Shown here: piece after piece, positions 50,499 through 63,360 of the stretch
How positions within the stretch are numbered: position 1 is the stretch's first letter
How the letters are laid out: every line of letters begins with the position of its first letter
Assembly: GCA_947044405.1 (NCBI GenBank)
Contig: CAMRHE010000324.1
Coordinates: forward strand, 1,736,001 to 1,800,000
From: Leptodactylus fallax
Lineage: Eukaryota; Chordata; Amphibia; Anura; Leptodactylidae
Length of the DNA: 64,000 bases
Direction: 5' to 3'
Notes under the pieces: generated by a model
Database searches by the model: none
The model's input: the letters and a program-made list of their open reading frames with translations, nothing else
Told to the model about the DNA's origin: nothing
Program-made: the position numbers and the translations under genes

Positions 50499-53400
50499 TT
50501 TTGAGACCCCAGAGTATAATTGCAGTTCCAGTTTAGCCGTGTTTGTGAGGTTCGCCCAACAAATACTCATACTGTAAAAAGGGTGTGGTTTAAAAGGGGT
50601 GTGGCCTAAATGATCTCCATTAATTGTAATTGAGGAAAAATGACTGATTAATCGCGTTGGGATGGCATTGGGTTCAGGAGGAGAGCTGGAGCACTTGCAC
50701 TGTCTGTAGGCAAATCTGGCATTTTGGATCCGCTTCCAATGCACTTGCTGGCTTTTTTGCTTATCCACAAAAACATGATTATCTTTCTTCATCGGCTTGT
50801 GGCTACATAGGTATGTTTCTGCTCCAATAGAAGTCAGATACTGGGAGGCATTATGGACCTAATAGACTCTCTTTTAGGATGTGCGATCAATATAAAATCT
50901 GAAAGAAAGATCTTTAAATATAAGTTTACATGTAACTACATCATGACTGGTTAAATATTCCCAAAGCATACAGTTTACCATAATAGCATGGCTAAGCCTG
51001 AGCACAGTATACTTGGAGGTAAATTATATTCTGTTGCTGTACTCCCTGTCTGAAGTGACTGTGCAATTCTCAAGCTACTGAGCTGGATCAGATGAAAGAA
51101 ATATATCAGCTTGTTATACTTTATACAGCCAAATTTGTGAAATGTCAGAATGATAGTTTAGCCGTCTCTCCTCTTACATAGTACAAAAAGACCTTTGATT
51201 TAGTGTGAGCGACATTAATAAGCCCTACCTCAGTCTTCATTTTTCAGAGGTTGCATTGTATTATTCATCCTTATTACCAGCTCAGTCACTGCAGTTGTGC
51301 TAATAAAGGCATTTAATGATATTATATGTACTTGTATTTGCATGAAGTAGCTATATTAGGGATTATACCATGAAAAACGTTTAGAGTGGAGCTGGACATT
51401 GATAGTACCATGCCAATATACAGTATAGCTGCTGCAGGGTCCAGCACTCCAAAGGTGAAAAATCTATAAGTAAAGACTATGATGTGTTCAAGTCTGAAAC
51501 ATGTCAGCATTAGACATTTATGTTGTTCTCCCTTTGAAATTGGAGTTTTTAGAGGAATACAATAAATTTTAGTGCTGCACCCTCTCTCTTTCTATTCCTT
51601 ATAACACACTTCTGCAAATGTTTTTTTTTTTCGGTGTTCTTTCGTACCATGAGACTATATTCTGTGTAACTTTGTGATTCTTAGACATTTGGGTAAGCTA
51701 CATTCTGGTTACTTCTTTTTTGTATACATTGGTAAATGTATGCATGATTTTGCCAGATCAGTTTTATCATCCACAAATCCTTGCACCTTTTGACATTTGG
51801 CCATGCAGTTTTGTGGCTGTTTACAAGAAAAATTGTGCACTTATTTAACAACCAATTTGAAAATCTAAGCTGCCACAGTGTACCCGAGCGTCAGTGCCAC
51901 GTTGTATGACCTTATCCTTAACAACTATCTGCAGACACACCCCACAATAATGAGTAGAGGAGCCCTCAGCCTCCCAGTCCACCTGAGGAGGAGTTTAGAT
52001 AAAATTCAGATTACACATTCTCCCTGGTGCTCTATTCGGTGTCTGTTTGGGCTGTACAGCCAAGTACACCAAGTACAGCGTTTTACTGTTTCCAAAGGCC
52101 CCATAGTCTTTGAGTAGAGCAGCCCTGAAGTGTGCAGATAACCGCTACTGTCAGGAGTTATCCTCTAGAAAGGTGATAGATGTTATTTATTTATTTTTTT
52201 TGTAGGGTAATTACTTTAACATAAGGTAAAGGCACACTGATGTTTTCCTCCAATGTCTCCATTGATTTGAATGTGATGTTGTGATCAACTTGTCTCAGTT
52301 GACCATATTAATATCACGAAAAATAGTTTTGAGTGAGCAGAATGGTGCACTCTGCTTTTTTCTACCTAGTAGCACAACAGTGTCTGGCTGTCAATGGAAG
52401 GACATATAATGGGTACCGTAACACCAAATCTTGTTCTGCTAAGCTCCTGGAAATGGACCCGGCAGAGACTTATGTGTAATGAAGGTGCCACCTGTGTCTG
52501 GATGGTGGATAAGGAAATTGTGGGGTCTGCTTGTGCTTGTCAGTGGATCAAGTGATCCTCTCAACTGGTGGTCTGCCAGGACCGTCTGGAGCTTGTTCTC
52601 TGTGTGTGGGTACCCTCCTGTAACCACTGGTCCCAACACTTCTTAACAGCTAAGTCACAAGGGCCTGCTTCTCTTAGTCCAATGATGTGCCCCCTTTCAT
52701 AGTCTTTCAACTTGGCAAAATCTCTTCAGGCACATTGTAAAGGCATGTCTAGCAGTCAACGATAGCTCACCAAGAGATACACTTCCCAAAAGTAGCTTCT
52801 GAGAGCCTTTATATAGGGAAAATGTGGAATCATTTTTATGCCCTCTTGTGGCAAGACCCAATGTCTAACCAGAGCACACCTGTAATAATTTACATATCTG
52901 TCTGAGACATAACTGCATGCCGAATTTTGTAGCAAATTAAATTTTCTATCTGGGTGAGTGTATATAGTAAAGTAGTTTTTATTATAAAAAAAGCACACTT
53001 TCTTATCAGTTCCAGAAGTGAATCACACAAAGTAAAATCTGCATTCAGACATTTTTGCAGAGACAAAGTCCAAATATAGGTAGCGTTCTTCGGCTGGATT
53101 CACCCAGCAAGTACTTGTAGCATGTTAGGCTCAGTGGACTTGCTGGCTGCTAACCAGCTGCACTGTACAGTACCAGCAGTCATGTACACGTGTACTGCAC
53201 CTCATATGACCGCAGGGATTGCAGGAGTAGTCGCTCTGGATCAACGAGGGATTTAACAGGTGAGTATAAAGTATTTTTTTAAATGCTGGAAACCCCTTTG
53301 ATATAAATATTTAAGGCGCAAGGCTAGAACATGCCATGGCTTTGTATTTGTAAAAAATATGACAGATGACACAGAACTAAGACACCGTGATCTTGGTGGT

Positions 53401-54297
53401 TTCTGTCCTCAACAAGTGATAGGAATGAGCTGAATTTAGCAACTCTTACAGTAGTTCCTGAAGTGGTCACAGTGTACTTATGAAACGTTTCAGTCTTCCC
53501 ATTGATACAGGAAACAGAAGTATGAAGTAAGAATTCCATTGCTTCTGTTTTTTTGTAATACCAGGGGGGATTCGATTCCCATTATAACTACAATATTATA
53601 TTTTAATGAGATGACATGACTTGTTTCAAAAATTGAATAATCCCCACTGGGTAATTTGTAATTACAGTAGGTGCCCAATAAACATGTTCTGCACTTTGTT
53701 CTGCTCAGGACTCTGAAGAATGATCTTCAGTATTAAAAGAAACTGTAATGTAACTTTGGCAGACAAAGCAGACACAGCGCATTGATTCTGTGTGATTACC
53801 ATTGTGTGTGCCATCCAGTTTACATTAATAACTAAAACGTCATGCTGCTCAATACTACTTTCTCTAATAGAATATCTCTAGGAGTGCAGCCAAGAACTAG
53901 GCACCATAGGAAATTGACACCATAGAATTTCCTTTATATGTTATGTTTTTTGTTCTATTTATTCTTCAAACAAATTTTAGTAATGGTATTGTTTTATGAA
54001 GAAAGCCCCTTGCCAGATGACCTGTTAAGAAATAAAGACATTAGATGGATGGACAGCAGTGAGCCGCCATAGCTCTTCCAACCTGCCCATGTATTACATT
54101 ATCAAACATTAATTTGGATAGCCATCAAGTAAAACTGCTTTTGCCCTGTAGTGGCCTCTGCAGGGAAATGTATGGCTAGGTATGAGTTTTCTCATTGATA
54201 GAGGTGTATTTAAATTGATAGCTAAATTTAGGTTATAATGCACCCGACGGATGCCAATAGGGCCTTTATTGGGCTGAGTATAACTTTTTTCAACTGT
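50499..54297. other. No gene recognised; low repeat density
   Basis: Nearly 4 kb of AT-rich DNA without transposon proteins. Short frames such as 50792-50475 (minus) and 51878-52117 (plus) have no family likeness. If a host gene crosses the window this could be intron. Confidence 0.45.
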
Positions 54298-54369
54298 ATT
54301 GAATAAGGTTGGGTTCACATGTGCATTGTTTAGTCTGTTCTTCTGTTCTTTTATAGGAAGACAGATCTG

Positions 54370-54500
54370 TCAAATAGTAGACCCCGAGAGGAAACATCTG
54401 CGGACTTTCTGTCAAAAGCGCTGCGGGAAAAACCTTGATGCGTTGCCGCTGTGCCACAGCGTTTTTTTTGCGGCAGCCTGCTACATGGGGCCTTAGTTTT
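54370..54500. mobile_element. MITE fragment, GCGCTGCGGGAAAAACC family
   Basis: CTGCGGACTTTCTGTCAAAAGCGCTGCGGG ends in a GCAGCCTGCTACATGGGGCC stretch. One half of the palindromic element at 46147-46550; preceded by a GGTTGGGTTCACATG end at about 54307. Confidence 0.65.
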
Positions 54501-54742
54501 TCTGGTTTAATGTAAAAACTGCCCTATAAATGGAAACTTCTTCAGCTTTCTGTTTCATTTCTTGACCTGTTTGACTTATAGTATTTGTTTGCAATCATTG
54601 AATTAGCTTGCATTCAGAAGCTACAGATTCCATTTGTATGTAGTCTTTTTAGTCCTAGTACTGTGAGCTAAACAGCCTGGACCCCAGAATAATACATTGT
54701 AGCAAACTGGCAGAAAGGTTTGTGTTGCTGCCGATGAAGTTT

Positions 54743-55192
54743 TTAAAGAGGACCTTTCACCACCTCCACCAATTCACACTCTTAGCATCAGTTAATAGGT
54801 GCTGCTCCACCGATTGCAGTGCAGTTGGAATTTTCTCTCTAGCCTCCACCATTTCCGAGTAACAAGAGCAGGTAGTTTTAGTGCCTGATGTGTTGTTTGA
54901 CTTCTAATGTCAGAAGGGCAGTGTCAGACAGGGGTGTGTGATTCAGAGCTCTGATCAGAGTCAGCCAGTGCCAGAGCTCAGAATCACACCCATTATCTGC
55001 CCCTGCCTGACACCGCCCTCCTGACAGTACAGAGCCTAAATAGGAACTCAGGTGCCAAAACTAACAGTATTGAATATTTGGGAATGGGGGGGGGCTAGAG
55101 AAAAAATTCCAACTGACAGAATCAGTGGAGCAGAGCCTATTAAATGATGTAAAGAGCAGGACTTGTTGGAGGTGGTGAAAAGTCATCTTTTA
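54743..55192. mobile_element. MITE, AAAGAGGACCTTTCACCAC ends
   Basis: TTAAAGAGGACCTTTCACCA at the left is inverse to GGTGAAAAGTCATCTTTTA at the right. The arms continue (CCAACTGACAG/CAGTTGGAATTTT and AGCCTATTAA/TTAATAGGTGCT). Non-coding. Confidence 0.85.
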
Positions 55193-55348
55193 GTCATAAA
55201 GCATTGTTTAGGCTTGATACAACTGTATGTACTTCTTAGCTACATGCACACATGACCATGTGTTTTTAACGAGTGATAGCCATGTTTTTCACGTCTAGCA
55301 CACTGAACCTGCAAGCATTAGATAGCTTGTTCCATATGCAACTGTATT

Positions 55349-56409
55349 CATAGCTCCCAACCGTCCCGCATCTGACGGGACAGTCCCGATTTTACACTGC
55401 TGTCCCGCGGTCCCGCATAGCTTACAGTTTGTCCCGCTATTCCCCTGAAGTGTTTTGCTGTTAACAAACTTTATTAGGGTAGAATAAAGGCTAAATGGTA
55501 GATGCTAAATCCTAGTGGGCTAAAGGACCTTTGATGACGTCATGACCATGTGATCAGACTCGTGTGGGCGGAGCTATTCTGGATACTGTGGGACAGACTG
55601 ATTTTATACAGAAAGCTGCTGGGAACGAGAGTGATCGAAGAGATAGCATGCGTGAGCAAGATGGAGGAACTGGGGGCAGATGTAGGGGGCAGTTAAACTG
55701 AAGGCAGATGTAGGGGGCAATTAAACTGGGGCAGATGAACGGGCAATTAAACTGAAGGCAGATTAAGGGGGCAATTAAACTGGGGCAGATGAACGGGCAA
55801 TTAAATTGAAAGCAGATTAAGGGGGCATTTAAAACTGGTGGCAGATAAAGGGGGACATTAAACTAGTGGCAGAAAAAGGAGGACATTAAATTGGTGGCAG
55901 ATAAAGGGGGACATTAAACTGGGGGCAGATGAAGGGGGCATTAAGCTGGTGACAGATGAAGGGGAGACATTAAATTGGTGGCAGATGAAGGGGGGACATT
56001 AAGATGGTGGCAGATGAAGGGGGGCATTTAATGTCCCCCTCCAACTACCCCCACTGTTTAATGTCACCCTCCAGCTGCTCCATAGTTTAATGTCACCCTC
56101 CAGCTGCCCCATAGCTTAATGTCACCCTCCAGCTGCCCCAGTTTAATGTCCCCCTCTAGTTTCCGCCAGTTTAAACTGGGGCACGAGGAGAGGGACTTAA
56201 TACTGTGGGGCAATTGGAGGGGAACATTATAATGTGGGGGAATATAATGTTAGGATGACTGTAGGAGCATTATATTGTGTGGGGGCATATGGAAAAATAG
56301 ATGAGAATGGGCGGAGTCAACATATAAGTGGGTGGAGCTAAATTTGCCACAGCGTGCATAGTGCGCCGCATATTTTGTCTCTCTTTCCTTTGAAAGTTGG
56401 GAGGTATGT
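55349..56409. mobile_element. Inverted-end element (CATAGCTCCCAAC) with minisatellite
   Basis: CATAGCTCCCAACCGTCCC at the left and GAAAGTTGGGAGGTATG at the right give inverse CTCCCAAC ends. Inside are inverted CCCGCATCTGACGGGAC pieces and a repeat block. I could not align a clean target duplication (TGTATT occurs near both ends but not in register). A truncated relative is at 22508-22940. Confidence 0.65.
55672..56160 (+). repeat. Degenerate minisatellite, about 30-bp units
   Basis: Units of GGGGGCAATTAAACTG then GGGCAGATGAA or GGCAGATAAA. Near 56035 the array reverses polarity into TTTAATGTCCCCCTCCAAC units, so the two halves are inverted relative to one another and could fold together. Confidence 0.85.
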
Positions 56410-56629
56410 TGTATTGTATTGGGATCTGTGCAGGAATATCCAGAGTGACTGGAATACTGTATATAATACTTTAATACTTTATACTGTAGTTCCTCAATGT
56501 GAACATGATTTCTAGGAGTTGCCCCCAAAAATTGCAACAAAGTTGTATACTACAATAAAGAACATTACAACAAAGGGTATGAAGTCTAGTCATAGGTTAC
56601 CTATACAGAGACAACACAGCTCTTGGTAA

Positions 56630-56895
56630 TATTTACATACTGTGAGCCACGCTGCTCACTCACCACACAAACTGTAGTGGCAAATGTAGGTATTGCAGCG
56701 CTGCCCCATAGACTACAGTGGAACAGTGCTGCAGTACCTCCTCGCCTCTGCAGTTTGTACGGCGAGTGAGCAGCGTGGCTCGCGGTAAGTAAACATTAAC
56801 CAGAGCCCAGCTGTCTCGGTACAGGTGATTTGTAAGAGGTGTCGGACCCCTGCAGAGCTAATATCTAGATCAATGCTAGATAACAGAAAACTGCT
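56630..56895. mobile_element. MITE, GTGAGCCACGCTGCTCACT family
   Basis: TTACATACTGTGAGCCACGC at the left is inverse to GCGTGGCTCGCGGTAAGTAA at about 56776, with a CAAACTGTAG / CAGTTTGTACGG inner pair. It continues with GTGTCGGACCCC, related to 26400-26712 and 8270-8460. Confidence 0.7.
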
Positions 56896-57607
56896 TTAAA
56901 CAGGTGCGTTTTTCTTTCTTTTTTTTTTTTTTTTTTGCATCGATCTCTGTGTAAAAGTTTCTTACATCTGTTTTTTTTTTAAATCTTTTAAACAGATGTA
57001 AAACACTTGATTTGAATGTACACAAAGCTGTATCCTACAATAAGACAAAACATGACTACAAAGCTGTATAGTACAAATTAGCTGCAGTAAAGCAAACAAC
57101 CCAGCGTTAGCATCCACTAATTACTGTTTGGTTCCGTCTCCCTATTATTTAGCTGTGAGACTTTGTATATTTTTGCCAAGAATTCATTCAGATGACTTTC
57201 ACATTCAGTGACAAACTAGAAGTAACAACTTTGCTGTTGTTAGATAATTACATTGTTATATGACACAGGAACTAACTGTACAGGTGACATTCCCCTTAAA
57301 ATAAATACAAATAATACCAGTAAATATGAGTCATTAAGTTTCTCTCTCAACTTCTCGTCTATTTAACCCCTTCCTAGTTATTTGTGTTTGTGGGAATAAT
57401 GGCAGACAACCAATATGACAACTATTACAGATCTCACTTGGATTGTCACCAGCTTTCTCGGACATCTGTATACCACCTCTGGCTAGGGTAGGGAATTGTA
57501 ATATTCTGTAGAGAAATACATTCCTCAAAGCTTTAACATATACTGTAATGGGATGAATTCTGAAAATATCAGATTAGAGACCTTTTGTGCTGCTCCCTCA
57601 GAATTGT

Positions 57608-58010
57608 TTAAAGGGAATCTTCAGTCTGTGAAACTAAACCACCCACAGGCCTTATAGACCTGGGGTTTAGTGTCTCAAATCGTCTTGTTGTAATGCAATC
57701 CGCAGGCGCGTTAAAAATAAAAAAAATCTTTATACTTACCTAGAGAAGGATCTGATGTACGCTGTTCGGCGAGAACAGTCCGGCTTATTCATGAGCTTCT
57801 TCGCTGGCACGCCTCCCGGTGCCTGCGCTGTTCACTGAAGAACTGCGCAGACGCGGGGAGTACAGCGGCAGGGTGAGTATAAAGCTTTTTTTATCTTTAA
57901 TGCGGCCATGGATTGCATTAGAATAGGGTGATTTGGGACACTAAACCCCAGGTCCATATGGACATGTGGGTGGTTTAGTGTCCTAAATTGCCCAGACAGA
58001 TTCCCTTTAA
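57608..58010. mobile_element. Long-palindrome MITE (TTAAAGGGAATC)
   Basis: TTAAAGGGAATCTTCAGTCTG at the left is inverse to CAGACAGATTCCCTTTAA at the right. Arms pair over more than 80 bases (AAACCACCCACAGG, ACCTGGGGTTTAGTGTC). Non-coding. Confidence 0.87.
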
Positions 58011-58530
58011 GTGGTGTTAAAGTTCATAATATGTTCGCTCACTACAGATCTCTAGCAGTTAAAAATATCAATACTTGTTACTAATACAAGAAAGTTAAAG
58101 GGGTTTTCCAGTCCCAAATCGAAAGGATAGGTTATCAGTATGCGATTTGTGGGGGTCTGACACACGGACCTCACACAGATTAGTGCTGGATGCTTCTATG
58201 GGATGTGCAGCACCTCTCCTATTAAAGTAATAGGAGTGGCACTGCAATTTCCCAAAACCACTGCTATGCAATGGACGGTGCTGTTGCTGTGCTCCTCCGC
58301 TTGTCCGCTAGCAGCTTCTGCCACCCAGAGGCTGCTGCAACAGGTTATCAGTATGAAATGGAAAAGTTAGTTACACTTGAGTGATTATTGTAGTAAAACT
58401 TTACAAAAGGTGAAGTTTATATTTAATTGGTATCTGGATTATTTTAATGGGACCCTTACTCAAATAGCATTGTGTAGAGTTAGTCTTCAAAAGACACACA
58501 AACTCGAACAGAAGCAATATGTGTTAGGCT
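58011..58530. other. MITE fragments, no gene
   Basis: TTAAAGGGGTTTTCCAGTCCC near 58095 is the end of a GGGGTTGTCC-like MITE whose other end is not apparent. Nothing else is recognised. Confidence 0.5.
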
Positions 58531-58830
58531 AGGTACAGATCTTCATTAGGCCAGCTTAATACAGGCATATTCAGTCCATGAAATACGGACCATGTGTTGG
58601 CCATAATTCTCTGTCTGAACACTGAGCATGGACCTGGACTCCAAGCGTCATAGTCATCTATTATACTAGGAGTCTCTGCTTCACCAAAGCACCACTGAAA
58701 ACCTGATTATGGTATGGCACAGTAGTCCTGCCAGATGACAATGATTCTCTGAGTCTGAACCCTTGCTCACTGTTTGACTGATATACAGTATTTGACAGAC
58801 CAAATATGCCAGTGTGAAGCTGACCTAACG
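58531..58830. mobile_element. MITE, GGCTAGGTACAGATCTTCA type
   Basis: TTAGGCTAGGTACAGATCTT at the left and GTGTGAAGCTGACCTAAC at the right form weak inverse ends. Inner pairs: CATATTCAGTCC and TGACAGACCAAATATG. Diverged and non-coding. Confidence 0.5.
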
Positions 58831-59157
58831 GAAACTCCATTGCAGATGCTCTCAAAAAATGAAGGACACCATGATAAAAACCCAACAGACTCCATTTTAG
58901 TCAGTGAGGTCCATCTTGATGAATCCGGCACTGCTCTTATTTTTGTATTCCTGTTTTTGAAACAGAAGAAAAAAACAGAATGGATGTAAACTCAGCCTGA
59001 AACCTATACAATGTAATTACTTTAATGTGGCATGTGAGAATCCAGAAAGTTTCATAAGCCAGTAACACACTCACCCTGTTAACACCTTATTAAAGGAATT
59101 TTACTGAAATTATCTCCCATGCAATCATGTCACCACTGCAAAACCATACACAAGGAA

Positions 59158-59829
59158 GTAACATAGTGACATAGTAGATGAGGTTGGATGAAGACACAAG
59201 CCTATTAAGTCCAAACATTTACCATACAGGCTGATGTCAATTGCCCCATGTTAGCAGGGCTGTGGAGTCAGTAGGCCAAACCACCAGCTCAGACTCCTCT
59301 TATTTTTTCACAGCCTGACTCCCGACTTTTTCATAAATGGCTGACAGCCATGGTTGGTCAGAGGCAGTATAGCTCCTCTAATTCATTAAAAAGAAAGTGA
59401 CTGAATTCCTACAAAAGTAAATATGTAACAAACTATGTATCTAATTAATTATATAATCTCAATAAAGAACATACATTAAGTGATTGATGCAAATGGAGCC
59501 CTCTCTGTCTGGTGTCCATCTGTATTCAGCCTCATGTAAAAACATGGTGGAAACTTTCTTCCGAATCTGGCAATCAGTATAAAACCCTGGATCAACTTGT
59601 ATTCACCAAAAATCATAACCTGTAAAGTTTTTTCTTTCAAAAAAGGCATCCAGGCCCTTCTTGAACTTGCACAATGAATACACCATCACCACATCCTGGG
59701 GCAGTGAGTTACATTACCTCACTGCTCTTACAGTAAAGAATGCCCGTCTATGATGCTAGCTAAATGTTCTTTCCTTTAGACGTAGAGGATGTCCCCTTGT
59801 CACTGTCACTGGACTAGGAGTAAAAAGAT
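59158..59829 (+). repeat. Older interspersed repeat, left part
   Basis: GTAACATAGTGACATAGTAG begins a repeat of a kind I associate with amphibian genomes. It carries a CAGGGCTGTGGAGTCAG insertion end at 59254 (related to 41956-42360), resumes by about 59640 with GGCATCCAGGCCCTTCTTGA, and runs to 59829. It continues across the hAT element at 63361. Confidence 0.6.
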
Positions 59830-60362
59830 CAGGGCTGGCTCCAGATTTGTTTGGGCCCTTGGGTAACAGAGCCTCAGTGGGCCCCTTTTGTAGTAACTCA
59901 TGCACACTGCTGCAAAAAAACAATCGAAATTGGGTGTTTTTTACTGAGGTAGACCTACTGGAGTGGACTGTAATACAGTCCATCCCATAAAAGTAGATAC
60001 AACCTGTTCAGACATAGGAAAGTAAAGAGGAAATTGAGGCGGACATCAGAATCGGATTCTTCTTTATTTTCTGCCCCGGCTCACGGTGCAGAGCATCAAC
60101 ATTCTGTTGCAGCTTTCCACTGCTGGTAAGGCCCAAATGAATGAGTGTAACCAGTGGGGAGTATCAAGCCGTGGCCACCAAATCAGCTGCAGAATCAGCG
60201 GCAAGATCCAGCAGAACGCTTTTTTTTCCAGCTTCCTGCTCCAATTAGTTTCAATAGGAGGCAGCATGAGGGAGGAATATGCTGCTAATTTAGGGACGAA
60301 ATCCACTGCAAAATTTACGCCAGATTCCACCGTGTGAGCAGGGCCTGATACTGTTAATAGTG

Positions 60363-60740
60363 CCACTCCACAGTGGCCTCCACACAGTATCATATGCTCC
60401 ATAGTGGCCCCTACACAGTATTATATGCTCAACAGTGTCCCTCACACAGTATTATATGCTCCACAGTGGCCCCCACACAGCATTATATGCTCCACAGTGG
60501 CCCCCACACAGTATTATATGATTCACAGTGGCCCCCACACAGTATTATACGCGCCACAGTGGCCCCCACAAAGTATTATATCCTCCACAGTGGGCCTCCA
60601 CACAGTATTATATGCTCACAGTGGCCCCCACACAGTATTATATGCTCCACAGTGGCCACCACACAGTGTTATATATTCCACAGTGGCCCTCACACGGTAT
60701 TATATGCTCCACAGTGGCCTCCATGCAATGTAATGTGCTC
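60363..60740 (+). repeat. 31-bp minisatellite
   Basis: About twelve units built on CACAGTGGCCCCCACACAGT and ATTATATGCTC. Sequence equivalent, on the opposite strand, of 6472-6815. Open frames rich in HSGPHTVLY repeats are artefacts. Confidence 0.93.
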
Positions 60741-62049
60741 GCAAGAGCCCCCCCCTAGAGCCGGTGACCCCTGAGTATAATAAGTAGAGGCCTTGCCCCA
60801 CCTCTCTCTCCTGGGCATCCTTGCTCGTTCTGACTGTTTTTAACATCTTCCTCGGTCCTCTTCTGCCTGGCAACTGAAGTCATGTGCCCCAGAAATCACT
60901 GCTGGAGCCTGTGATTGGGCCTCAGCTGCAGTGGTGAACCTAGCCTCTTTGCTACCTGAAGAGGACTATAGAAAGACGTCCCCCTCTTCCCCCCCAAAAA
61001 TTGAGTTTCCATGCTACTAGCTTCACCCTCTGTTATCGTCGCACAATATACACAATACACAAAGTTATAAAACAGTTTTTAAGAATTCTTCTTACTGCAT
61101 TACTTCGGTATCAGATCAACAACACGGCATTAACAATGAAAATAACTTCACACATCTTCTGCTTGGTGAATGGACGAGCCCACGTGGCCCCCATTCTCTA
61201 TAATAGGAGCGCCGCAGATAGCTGAGTACTGTACTTCGGCTATCTTTGGCACTCCCATTGAAGTGAATGGGAGCCACGCGCGTTCGTCCATCCACCAAGT
61301 GACACACCTATATTCAACCTGGCTGCAGTCAGGCTGAATTCCCACCCAGTGGGGGTTAAAAACCCAATTCTCAGGCTCATTGGGGGACTCAGCAGACAGA
61401 CCCCATCAATAAGGTATTTATCCTCTATCATTTAGGTGTATACAGGGCTGTAACATTTTGTGACTTACAGGTGACATCTCTGACTAATCCTTCACATTTC
61501 CCTTCTCTTCCCTTTGGACCGCCATGGCCACTTCTTCCAGCTGTGACTTGTCTCTGTAAAGTTTGCAACACAGATATCTTTGGCTCCTCACTTTTCCAGG
61601 CACCCAACCCACATTGTCCTCACCTACACACCCATCCTGCTGCTACTCTAATTATAAAATATATGATATAACCCCCCATTATGAATAATACTCCCAAGTG
61701 CATCTTTATATTAATAATGTCCGTGTGTACCCTGTATAAATAGTGCCCCTTATTAATAATGCCCCAGGTGTTAACTAATTAAAAGATTTTCCAGGTCATT
61801 AATAAACTAATCAGTGGGTCTCAAAAACCCAGGACCCCTACTGATCAGCTGTTTGAATGGTACCTGTGTAAGCGCTGTGACCGCTTCTCTGTTTACATAG
61901 TGTCATTCATCTCATAGCGGTCATATAATGTAACTACAGCCTCGTCATGTACTACTCTATGTGACAAGGCTGTAATTACATCACACGGTCACTATAAACA
62001 GACAGCGTATGATATAAACAGGCGCCATAGCCCCTGTTTATAGCGCCCC

Positions 62050-62640
62050 ATTTACACACACTATAATGTTCCACAACAGCCCCTGCACACAGTATTACAG
62101 CCCGCAGTGGCCCCTGCACACTGTATTATACCTCGCAAGCGGCCCCTGCACACAGTATTATGCTCCATAGTGGCCCCTGCACACTGTATTATGCCTCACA
62201 GCGGCCCCTGCACACGGTATTATGCCCCATAGTGGCCCCTGCACACAATATTATGCTCCATAGTGGCCCCTGCACACGGTATTATTCCCCGCAGTGGCCA
62301 CTGCACACGGTATTATGTTCCACAGCAACCTCTGCACACGGTATTATGCTCCCTAGTGGCCCCTGCACACAGTATTATGCCCCTTAGTGGCCCCTGCACT
62401 GGTATTATGCTCCATAGTGGCCCCTGCACACGGTATTTTGCTCCATAGTGGCCCCTGCACTGGCATCATGCTCCATAGTGGCCCCTGCACAGGGTATTAT
62501 GCTCCATAGTGGCCCCTGCACTGGTATTATGCTCCATATTGACCCCTGCACACGGTATTAAGGTCCATAGTGGCCCCTGCACTGGTATTATGCTCCACAG
62601 TGGTCCCTGCATACGGTATTATGCCCCATAGTGGCCCACC
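62050..62640 (+). repeat. 31-bp minisatellite, second block
   Basis: About nineteen units based on CATAGTGGCCCCTGCACACG and GTATTATGCTC; some units are shortened (CTGCACTGGTATTATG). The same motif family as 60363-60740, separated from it by 1.3 kb of other sequence. Confidence 0.93.
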
Positions 62641-63360
62641 CATGAACTATTATTATACTCTGGGGTCTTTTCAGACTCAGGAGTATAATGATCGGAGACC
62701 CAGGGGAGGTGAAAAACATAAAAAACAGTGTTACTTACCTTTCCTGGACACCGGTGCACTCCCTGCAGCTTTCGGCCCTGTTTAATTGCTCACACACGTC
62801 ACGTGATCAGGCAGGCGACACGACCTGATGATGTCACCAGAGGGCCCAAGCCTGCTCGGAGTAACATCGGATCGCAGGAGAGGTAAGTAGCATTGGTTTT
62901 TATGTTCCCTCACCTCCCCTGGGTCTCCAATTATTATACTCTGGGGTCACGTGGGTCGCAGCGGTCACGTGGGGCGCAGTGACTTCATTATGCCGGTCAC
63001 CCCAATCACAGGCCCCAGAAGTGATGTCTGGGGTGCGTGACCTCAGTCACGGAAGAGGATGCTGAGCCCAGGACAGGTGAGTATAAGAATTTTTTTCATT
63101 TTTAGTCACCTCCCCTGGGCTGGCATCTATTGGAAAGGGGCCCAGCTGGGAAAATTTCCATTAGCATTATGTATAGTGATCAGGGAACCAGGCTTTCCCC
63201 CGACCGCTATCATAGTGATGCGGGGCCCCGGCCATTTCCAGCTGGCCACGGGCCCCATACTCTGTACCGTTATGCCACTGCCGAGTGGGACCCCTCAGGA
63301 GCTTGGGACCCTGGCATTTGCCCGGGTAAGCCTGGTGCTGACGCTGGCCCTGAAAAAGAT

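Larger units (their letters stand above)
59830..63352. mobile_element. Large non-autonomous hAT-type element with exact 8-bp TSD
   Basis: CAGGGCTGGCTCCAGATTTG at the left and ACGCTGGCCCTG at the right are imperfect inverse ends. AAAAAGAT occurs directly at 59822-59829 and 63353-63360. The 3523-bp interior contains two minisatellite blocks, the hairpin ATTATACTCTGGGGTC ... ACTCAGGAGTATAAT (62652-62690), a second GAGTATAAT half-site at 60768-60780 and a GTTATGCCACTG end at 63268-63280, indicating nested material. No transposase gene. GC-rich segments match parts of the 5840-8561 element. Confidence 0.9.

Noticed and set aside
60364..60774. Open frames rich in SGPHTVLYAPQWP
   Set aside because: The same minisatellite artefact as at 6472-6815. 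Three overlapping frames, none plausible.
62160..62448. Open frames with GPCTRYYAP repeats
   Set aside because: 31-bp minisatellite read through; units of varying length keep the frame only briefly.
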